A DNA stretch of 64,000 nucleotides, taken from assembly GCA_963818225.1 (NCBI GenBank), contig CAWFRO010000015.1, positions 124,001-188,000 on the forward strand. The letters are read 5' to 3'. The DNA comes from Palsa-504 sp963818225 (GTDB lineage Bacteria > Actinomycetota > Actinomycetes > Streptosporangiales > Streptosporangiaceae). The translations under genes and the position numbers were made by a program. The notes beneath the pieces were generated by a model that ran no database searches, had not been told where the DNA came from, and was given only the letters and a program-made list of their open reading frames with translations. Positions 58,331 to 64,000 of the stretch are shown here, piece after piece (within the stretch, counting starts at the first letter, position 1; each line of letters opens with the position of its first letter).

Positions 58331-59368
58331 GTGGGTACGCGGCCAGCGGGCAGTCAGTCTCGGTTCCGCCGCGGGGGCGCGATCGCAGCGGGGTTGCTGG
58401 CGATGGGCGGCCTGGTCGTCTTCAGCTCCACGGCCGGCGCCTCTCCGCAGCCGACCGCGGCTCAGGTCCAGGCCAAGGTCAATCAGCTCACGTCGCAGTA
58501 CGACCAGGTCTCGGAGCAGCTCGACCAGGCCGGCGAGCAGCTTTCCGGCGCGCAGACCAGGCTGACCCAGGCGCGGGCGGCCGTGAATCACGCCAACGCG
58601 CAGTTCCAGGCCGAACGCAACAGCATGGCCCAGATGGCCGCGGCGACCTTCGAGGACACCGGGGCGAGCTCGATGGCGGGCGTGCTGACCTCAGCTAATC
58701 CCTCGGCCATCCTCCAGCAGGGATCGCTGCTGGAGGAGATGTCGGGCAACCGGACCGCGGAGACGGCGCAGCTGCTCTCCGACGCCAGCCAGCTGAACGG
58801 CGTCGAGCAGGAGCTGCAGCGTACCGAGAACGGGATCGCGGCGCTGCAGACCCAGCTCACTGATCACAAGAACTCCCTGGGCCATCTCATCTCCACCGAA
58901 CAGGCCACGCTGGACAGCCTGACCGTGCCGCAGCAGCAGGTGGTCAAGAGCAATTCGATCGGCGGGAACGCCAGTACCGCGCCCGTCACGTACAGCGGGC
59001 CGACCTCGACCCAGGCGGGCAAGGCGGTCGCGTTCGCCTACGCGCAGCTCGGCTGCCCCTACGTCTACGGCGCCACCGGGCCGTGCAGTTCGGGCTTCGA
59101 CTGCTCCGGCCTGGCCATGGCCGCGTGGGCGTCGGCCGGCGTGGCCATACCCCGTGACAGCTACGAGCAGTGGGCCGGGCTCCCGCACGTCTCCCTCTCC
59201 TCGATCGAGCCGGGCGACCTGCTGATCTACGACGGGGAGGGGCACGTCGCCATGTACGTGGGCGGCGGCTACATCATCGACGCGCCGCAGACCGGCATGG
59301 ACGTGGAGCGGATCCCGATGAGCACGTCCTGGTACGCCGATAACCTCGACGGGGTAGTGCGCCCGTAG
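58331..59368 (+). CDS. Secreted NlpC/P60 peptidoglycan endopeptidase (RipA/RipC-like)
   Basis: 345 residues: signal peptide (FRRGGAIAAGLLAMGGLVVFSSTAGA), a long coiled-coil domain (~residues 40-200, e.g. QVQAKVNQLTSQYDQVSEQL) and a C-terminal NlpC/P60 domain. Catalytic Cys in SGFDCSGLAMAAW, His in GEGHVAMYVGGG and the third polar residue region IIDAPQTG. It cleaves peptide crosslinks in the wall, with the coiled coil likely regulating activity. Its position next to pimB corresponds to Rv2190c. GTG start with AAGGAG upstream. Confidence 0.94.
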   Translation: MGTRPAGSQSRFRRGGAIAAGLLAMGGLVVFSSTAGASPQPTAAQVQAKVNQLTSQYDQVSEQLDQAGEQLSGAQTRLTQARAAVNHANAQFQAERNSMAQMAAATFEDTGASSMAGVLTSANPSAILQQGSLLEEMSGNRTAETAQLLSDASQLNGVEQELQRTENGIAALQTQLTDHKNSLGHLISTEQATLDSLTVPQQQVVKSNSIGGNASTAPVTYSGPTSTQAGKAVAFAYAQLGCPYVYGATGPCSSGFDCSGLAMAAWASAGVAIPRDSYEQWAGLPHVSLSSIEPGDLLIYDGEGHVAMYVGGGYIIDAPQTGMDVERIPMSTSWYADNLDGVVRP

Positions 59369-59459
59369 CAACACCGCGGTCGCCCGCGGCGCCCCTGTCG
59401 CCGCCGATGCCGAGCGGTGAGGCGCAGCGCCTGTAAAGCAGCGCCTATAAACTCGTGCG

Positions 59460-60590
59460 GTGCACCGGACGCTGATCGTCACTAACGACTTCCCGCCCCG
59501 TCAGGGCGGCATCCAGTCGTTCGTGCACGGGCTGGCCACCCGTCTGCCGCCGGGTACGGTCACCGTCTACGCGCCGTCCTGGGACGGCGCGGCCGAGTTC
59601 GACGCCCAGCAGCCTTTCCCGGTGATCCGCCATCCGACCTCGCTCATGCTGCCGGTGCCCTCGGTGTCCCGCCGGGCCGTGGCTATCGCCCGTGCCCACG
59701 GCTGCGACACGGTCCTGTTCGGCGCGGCCGCGCCCCTCGGCCTGATCACCCCCGCGCTGCGCCGGGCCGGGGTGAGACGTGCGGTCGCGCTGACGCATGG
59801 TCACGAGGCCGGCTGGGCTGCGCTGCCGGTCGCCCGCGCCCTGCTCCGCCGCATCGGCGATGAGGTCGACGTGATGACCTACCTGGGCGAGTACTTCAGG
59901 GACCGGCTGGCCCGCGCGCTGTCCCCGGCGGCGGCCAAGCGCATGGTGCGGCTAGCGCCCGGCGTCGATATGACGTTCTTCCGCCCCGGCGCGGGCGGTG
60001 CCGCGGTCAGGGACCGGCTGGGCCTCGGGCGCCGTCCGGTCGTCGTGTGCGTGTCCCGGCTGGTCTGGCGCAAGGGCCAGGACACCTTGATTCGGTCCTG
60101 GCCGCAGGTGCGGGCCGAGGTAGGCGACGCGGTCCTGCTGCTCGTCGGCGACGGTCCGGCCGCGGGCCCGCTGCGGCGGCTGGCGGCCGAGCTCGGCGTC
60201 AGCGACGCTGTCCGGTTCACCGGGCCGGTTCCATGGCCCGAGCTCCCCGGTTACTACGACGCGGCCGACGTGTTCGCCATGCCGTGCCGGACCCGGCGGG
60301 CCGGGCTCGACGTGGAAGGGCTCGGCATCGTCTACCTGGAGGCGTCGGCCACCGGCCTGCCGGTGATCGGCGGCGACTCGGGCGGGGCCCCCGACGCCAT
60401 CCTGGCGGGCGAATCCGGCTACGTCGTCCGGGGCGCGACCGGCGCGGCGGGCGTGGCGGAGCGCGTGGTGGAGCTGCTCACCGATCCGGGCCGGGCCCGC
60501 GCCATGGGGCGCAACGGCCGGGCCTGGGTGGACCGGGAATGGCGCTGGGAACTGGCCGCGGCCCGGCTGTCAGCGATCCTGGCTGGCTGA
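59460..60590 (+). CDS. pimB: GDP-mannose-dependent mannosyltransferase PimB-like
   Basis: A 376-residue GT-B/GT4 enzyme: TLIVTNDFPPRQGGIQSFVH is the hallmark opening of mycobacterial PimB' (Rv2188c), followed by TYLGEYFRDRLARAL, VVVCVSRLVWRKGQDTLI and GLDVEGLGIVYLEASATGLP. It adds the second mannose to phosphatidylinositol mannoside on the cytoplasmic face. GTG start. Order NlpC/P60-pimB-fadD15 is conserved with M. tuberculosis. Confidence 0.9.
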   Translation: MHRTLIVTNDFPPRQGGIQSFVHGLATRLPPGTVTVYAPSWDGAAEFDAQQPFPVIRHPTSLMLPVPSVSRRAVAIARAHGCDTVLFGAAAPLGLITPALRRAGVRRAVALTHGHEAGWAALPVARALLRRIGDEVDVMTYLGEYFRDRLARALSPAAAKRMVRLAPGVDMTFFRPGAGGAAVRDRLGLGRRPVVVCVSRLVWRKGQDTLIRSWPQVRAEVGDAVLLLVGDGPAAGPLRRLAAELGVSDAVRFTGPVPWPELPGYYDAADVFAMPCRTRRAGLDVEGLGIVYLEASATGLPVIGGDSGGAPDAILAGESGYVVRGATGAAGVAERVVELLTDPGRARAMGRNGRAWVDREWRWELAAARLSAILAG

Positions 60591-60749
60591 GCGCCCAGCC
60601 GTCGCCGCGGCCTGACCCGCCTGACCGCGCCTAGGCCGGATGCCGGCCTGGCTAAGGCCGCTGAGCGCAGGCAAATAGGGCATTCCTCCGACGCGCGGCC
60701 CGGGGCCTTACCGCGAGACTCGATGGTGAGCAGCCCTCGAGGAGGAACG

Positions 60750-60983
60750 ATGAACAGGACGACCAGCGCCCTGGCCCGGTTCGCCCGGCGTATCGCCGGC
60801 ATCATGGCCGAGTGCGATTACGCGCAGCGCCGGATGCTGGCCCTGCGGACGATGCCGGATACGTATCTGCCTCACCGGGACAGGGCACCGGAGAACTACG
60901 CTGAGTTCCTGTACCGGACCTCGGGCGCGCTCCGGCAGGAGCCGGCCGCGGCCGGCCGGGCTCACGGCCGGCTGGTCCGCTAG
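60750..60983 (+). CDS. Uncharacterised 77-residue protein
   Basis: GAGGAGGAA five bases before ATG 60750 is one of the strongest ribosome sites in the window. The peptide MNRTTSALARFARRIAGIMA, then CDYAQRRMLALRTMPDTYLP and PENYAEFLYRTSGALRQEP, is basic and helical at the N-terminus and has a conserved-looking RYL-PD--P-TYAEFL-RTSG pattern that I associate with small proteins of filamentous actinomycetes. Function unknown. Confidence 0.65.
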   Translation: MNRTTSALARFARRIAGIMAECDYAQRRMLALRTMPDTYLPHRDRAPENYAEFLYRTSGALRQEPAAAGRAHGRLVR

Positions 60984-61023
60984 AGCCCGCCGCGCCGCCC
61001 GGGAGCCGGGAACAGGCCCGCGC

Positions 61024-62862
61024 TCAGGAGTACACCAGGTCGATATCGGCGGCGAGTTCCTTGACCAGCGCGTTCCTGCGGATCGAGCCCTTGGCGCTGA
61101 GCTGGCCGTCCTCGACGGTGAAGTCGCTGTCGAGGACACGGAAGCGCCGGATCGACTCGGCCCGCGAAACGGCCAGGTTCGCGTCGTCCACCGCGGCCTG
61201 GATGGCCGCCAGCAGATCCGGGTCATCGCGCAGCGACGCGAGCGTGGCGTCGGCGGGCTTGCCGTGTGCTGCTTTCCACGGCCCGAGCGCCTCGGCGTCC
61301 AGCGTGATCAGCGCGGCGATGTACGGCCGGCCGTCGCCGACCACCATGGCCTGGCTGATCAGGGCGTGGCTGCGCAGCCGGTCCTCGAGTACCGCGGGGG
61401 CGACGTTCTTGCCGCTGGCGGTGACGATGATTTCCTTCTTCCGGCCGGTGATGGTCAGGAATCCCTCATCGTCGAGCGAGCCGAGGTCACCGGTGCGAAA
61501 CCAGCCATCCTCGTCGAAGGCCTCCTTGGCTACCTCGTCGTTGTTCCAGTAGCCGGGGAAGACGATCCCGCCCCTGACCAGGATCTCGCTCTCCTCGCCG
61601 ATCTTGATGGCTACTCCGGGCAGCGGCTGGCCGACCGTGCCGATCTTGTTCCGGCCCGGCCGGTTGACGGTGGCAGCGGCCGTGGTCTCGGTCAGTCCCC
61701 ACCCTTGCAGCACCGTGACGCCCGCGCCGCGGAAGAAATGGCACAGCCGCGGCGTCAGCGCGGCGCCGCCGGAGATGGCGTAATCGGCATGGCCGCCGAG
61801 CGCGGCCCGCAGCTTGGCGTAGACCAGCCGGCTGAACAGTGCGTGCTGGGCCCGCAGGCCGAGCCCCGGCCCGCCCGGGGAATCCAGAGCCTGGCTGTAG
61901 GCGATCGCGGTCCGGGCGGCCCGGCTGAAGATGGCGCCCTTGCGCTCGCTGGCCGCCTTCTGCTCGGCGCCGTTGTAGACCTTCTCGAACACCCGCGGCA
62001 CGGCGAGGACGAACGTGGGCCGGAAGGCGGCCAGCGCGGGCAGCAGCTCGTTCAGGTCCGCGCAGTGCCCGAGCACCACGCCGGCCTCGATGCAGCCGAC
62101 CTCGATGATCCGGGCGAAGACGTGCGCGAGGGGCAGGAACAGCAGCGTGCCCTCGTCCTTGGTCCCGGTGAAGTCCACCAGCGGGCCGAGGAAGGCGTTG
62201 CGCACGGCAGCCAGCAGGTTGTGGTGGGTGAGTTCGCAGCCCTTGGGCCGGCCGGTGGTACCCGAGGTGTAGATGATGGTGGCCGGGTCGGAGGCCGAGG
62301 CCGCCTCGGCCCGCGCGGTCACCGCCTCGTTCTCGACCGCGGCTCCCGCCTCGGTCAGCCAGGCCAGGGACGCCTTTTCCGCCGGGTCCCCGGATTCCGG
62401 CGGCTCGATCCGCCAGACGTGCTCGAGCGCCGGGACCCGCTCCCGCAACCCGTCGATGACCCGCTCGTAGGCCGCCGTCTCCACGAAGCAGGCCCGCGCA
62501 CCGGAGTCGCTGAGGATCCACTCGGCCTGCTCGGCCGAGGAGGTCTCGTACACCGGCACGGCGACTGCGCCCGCCGTCCAGATCGCGTAGTCGATCAGCG
62601 TCCACTCATACCGGGTATGCGACATCACCGCGACCCGGTCCCCGGTCTCGATGCCGGCCGCGATCAGCCCCTTGGCCAGCGTGGTGACCTCGTCACGGAA
62701 CTGGCCGACGGTCACGTCCGCCCATTCCCCGGACACGCCCGCGGGTCCCGGCCGGCGCAGCATCACCGCCTGCGGCTGCTCGGCCGCACGGCGGAACACG
62801 GCCTTGGCGAGATTCGCGGTGGCGGGAATCTCGGCCAGAGCCGGAATGCTGTACTCGTCCAC
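61024..62862 (-). CDS. fadD15: Long-chain fatty acid-CoA ligase, FadD15-like
   Basis: A 612-residue AMP-forming acyl-CoA synthetase. P-loop TIIYTSGTTGRPKGCELTHH, A5-type motif LQGWGLTETTAAATVNRPG, GWFRTGDLGSLDDEGFLTIT and KEIIVTASGKNVAPAVLED are the AMP-binding signatures; the catalytic Lys region near the end has GQLSAKGSIRRNALVKE. It activates long-chain fatty acids for lipid synthesis or breakdown. Same position relative to pimB as Rv2187 in M. tuberculosis. Confidence 0.93.
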   Translation of the reverse strand: MDEYSIPALAEIPATANLAKAVFRRAAEQPQAVMLRRPGPAGVSGEWADVTVGQFRDEVTTLAKGLIAAGIETGDRVAVMSHTRYEWTLIDYAIWTAGAVAVPVYETSSAEQAEWILSDSGARACFVETAAYERVIDGLRERVPALEHVWRIEPPESGDPAEKASLAWLTEAGAAVENEAVTARAEAASASDPATIIYTSGTTGRPKGCELTHHNLLAAVRNAFLGPLVDFTGTKDEGTLLFLPLAHVFARIIEVGCIEAGVVLGHCADLNELLPALAAFRPTFVLAVPRVFEKVYNGAEQKAASERKGAIFSRAARTAIAYSQALDSPGGPGLGLRAQHALFSRLVYAKLRAALGGHADYAISGGAALTPRLCHFFRGAGVTVLQGWGLTETTAAATVNRPGRNKIGTVGQPLPGVAIKIGEESEILVRGGIVFPGYWNNDEVAKEAFDEDGWFRTGDLGSLDDEGFLTITGRKKEIIVTASGKNVAPAVLEDRLRSHALISQAMVVGDGRPYIAALITLDAEALGPWKAAHGKPADATLASLRDDPDLLAAIQAAVDDANLAVSRAESIRRFRVLDSDFTVEDGQLSAKGSIRRNALVKELAADIDLVYS

Positions 62863-62989
62863 GGCGCTCCCTCTGCGGCGGTAGCTGGCAGTGCTCTCTC
62901 ACGGCCAAGCTTAAGGCGCTGGCGGGCCCTCTTCCGGCACGCGGCCCAGCGCCGGTGACGCCGGATCCGGCTCGCCGTACCGTAGTGAC

Positions 62990-63757
62990 ATGCGAGTTCA
63001 CGTGGTGAGCGACGTGCACGGGCGGGCGGACGCGCTCGCCGCCGCGGGACACGGCGCCGACGCCGTGGTCTGCCTCGGCGACATGCTGCTGTTCCTCGAC
63101 TACGCCGACTACGGGCAGGGCATCTTCGCCGACCTGTTCGGGGCCGAGGCCGCGCGGACGTACGTCGAGCTGCGCACCGCGGGGAGGTTCGACGAGGCCA
63201 GGGAGCTATCGGCCGGCCTGCTGGCGCAGCAGACCGAGAGCCGGGCCGTCTTGTTCGAGAGGGCGACATCCAGGCAGTACGCCGAGCTGTTCGGCGCGCT
63301 GCCGGAGCCCGCCTACCTGACGTACGGCAACGTGGACATTCCCGCGATGTGGGAGAAGCACGCCAAGCCCGGGCACCACATCTTGGACGGCGGCACAGTC
63401 GACCTGGACGGATGGCGGTTCGGCTTCGTGGGCGGGGGACTGCAATCGGCTTACCGGACACCGAACGAGATGCCCGAGGAGGAGTTCCGGGCCAAGCTCG
63501 AGGCGATCGGTGAGGTCGACGTGCTGTGCACGCACATCCCGCCCGCTGTTCCGGAGCTCCTGTACGACACCGTGGCCCGGCGCCTGGAGAAGGGCAGCGT
63601 GGCCCTGCTGGAGACCATCAAGGCCACCCGGCCGCGCTACTCGGTCTTCGGGCACGTGCACCAGCCCATGGCGCGCCGGACCAGGATCGGCGTCACCGAA
63701 TGCCTGAACGTGGGACACTTCCGCGCCACGGGCGTCCCCTTTGCGCTGCAGTGGTAG
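62990..63757 (+). CDS. Metallophosphoesterase
   Basis: A 255-residue calcineurin-like phosphoesterase: RVHVVSDVHGRADAL (D-x-H), VVCLGDMLLFLDYADYG (GD), AYLTYGNVDIPAMWEKHAKP (GN with D replacing the usual H/D), VDVLCTHIPP (H) and SVFGHVHQPMARR (GHxH). All five metal-binding blocks are present. The family includes phosphodiesterases and nucleases; the substrate is unknown. Divergent from fadD15 by 127 bases. Confidence 0.92.
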   Translation: MRVHVVSDVHGRADALAAAGHGADAVVCLGDMLLFLDYADYGQGIFADLFGAEAARTYVELRTAGRFDEARELSAGLLAQQTESRAVLFERATSRQYAELFGALPEPAYLTYGNVDIPAMWEKHAKPGHHILDGGTVDLDGWRFGFVGGGLQSAYRTPNEMPEEEFRAKLEAIGEVDVLCTHIPPAVPELLYDTVARRLEKGSVALLETIKATRPRYSVFGHVHQPMARRTRIGVTECLNVGHFRATGVPFALQW

Positions 63758-63786
63758 CGGTACGATCAGGGGGTAGGAGGCATTAG

Positions 63787-64000
63787 GTGTCACACTCACC
63801 GGATGATTACGGCAAGCCCAAAGCCAGCGACCAGCCGAACGCCGGCGGCCAGTCCAGGCCTAACGGTCAGTCCAGGCCTAACGGCCGTTCAGGCGGCGCC
63901 GGCCAGGCTCGCCGGGGCAACGACCCGGTCGCTGACTTCCAGCGCTGGCTGATGCGCGCGGGCGCGCGCAGCATGGCCAACCAGGTTGCCGACCAGGTCC
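63787..64000 (+). CDS. Uncharacterised protein, N-terminal part (partial at right edge)
   Basis: GGAGG six bases before GTG 63787 gives a clear start. The first ~40 residues are polar and include a duplicated GQSRPNG unit from an 18-base direct repeat (CAGTCCAGGCCTAACGG, about 63852-63888). DPVADFQRWLMRAGARSMAN then begins a helical part. The frame runs out of the window. By position it may be one of the small genes that follow the metallophosphoesterase in actinomycetes, but I cannot name it. Confidence 0.7.
   Translation, partial: MSHSPDDYGKPKASDQPNAGGQSRPNGQSRPNGRSGGAGQARRGNDPVADFQRWLMRAGARSMANQVADQV

Overview
The window is 64 kb of very GC-rich DNA with dense, mostly Shine-Dalgarno-led genes, frequent GTG/TTG starts and many 4-bp ATGA overlaps. 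The gene content is that of an actinomycete: a FurA-KatG pair, an F420 (deazaflavin)-dependent nitroreductase-family protein, mycobacterial-type mannosyltransferases, a cytochrome bcc-aa3 supercomplex, and DUF3043, DUF3054 and DUF4232 proteins. From 33.8 kb to the right end the order strongly recalls M. tuberculosis Rv2206-Rv2187: DUF3043, HesB, adenosine kinase, ctaC, qcrB-A-C, ctaE, trpD, DnaQ-type exonuclease, NlpC/P60, pimB, fadD15. I infer a Streptosporangiales-like filamentous actinomycete; no rRNA or tRNA gene is present to confirm this.

Left part (1-33 kb) is an accessory mixture. It holds a luciferase-like oxidoreductase fragment, a CrtI-like oxidoreductase, a divergent ArsR/MFS pair, a sulfotransferase, a beta-propeller glycosidase, furA-katG, and a GntR-ABC operon. 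A degenerate insertion sequence with a nested palindrome (13.2-14.5 kb) follows. Next come DUF3054, an HtrA protease, an SGNH hydrolase with two GT4 glycosyltransferases, an SMR/SugE exporter, a DksA-like zinc protein, a PIG-L-like protein without its zinc ligands, and an OmpR/BaeS two-component system. The deoC / enoyl-CoA hydratase / two-ALDH run, DUF3500, a Ddn-like protein, purine nucleoside phosphorylase and a DedA protein complete this part.

Central part (33-38 kb) carries an anti-sigma-type ATPase, a conserved 69-residue protein, DUF3043 and an envelope-stress operon: pspA, pspAA, htpX, pspAB. HesB/ErpA and adenosine kinase follow.

Right part (39-64 kb) is the respiratory core: CtaG, CtaC-CtaD-CtaF, then on the other strand CtaE-QcrC-QcrA-QcrB. 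The two halves are separated by a NarL-type two-component system and a divergent four-gene ABC transporter locus (46.9-50.65 kb). That locus holds about twenty single-base frame changes although the protein sequence is otherwise well preserved. After it come trpD, a lone Lrp ligand domain, the exonuclease, an NlpC/P60 endopeptidase, PimB, FadD15, a metallophosphoesterase and the start of one more gene.

The most unusual non-coding signals are a dispersed ~60-bp palindromic element (two copies 32 kb apart sharing arms and core), a nested 78-bp palindrome beside the IS remnant, and perfect palindromes in the pspA control region. Isolated frameshifts in the ArsR, MFS and first ABC permease genes, together with the dense cluster at 47.8-50.6 kb, suggest local base-level errors or very recent inactivation.
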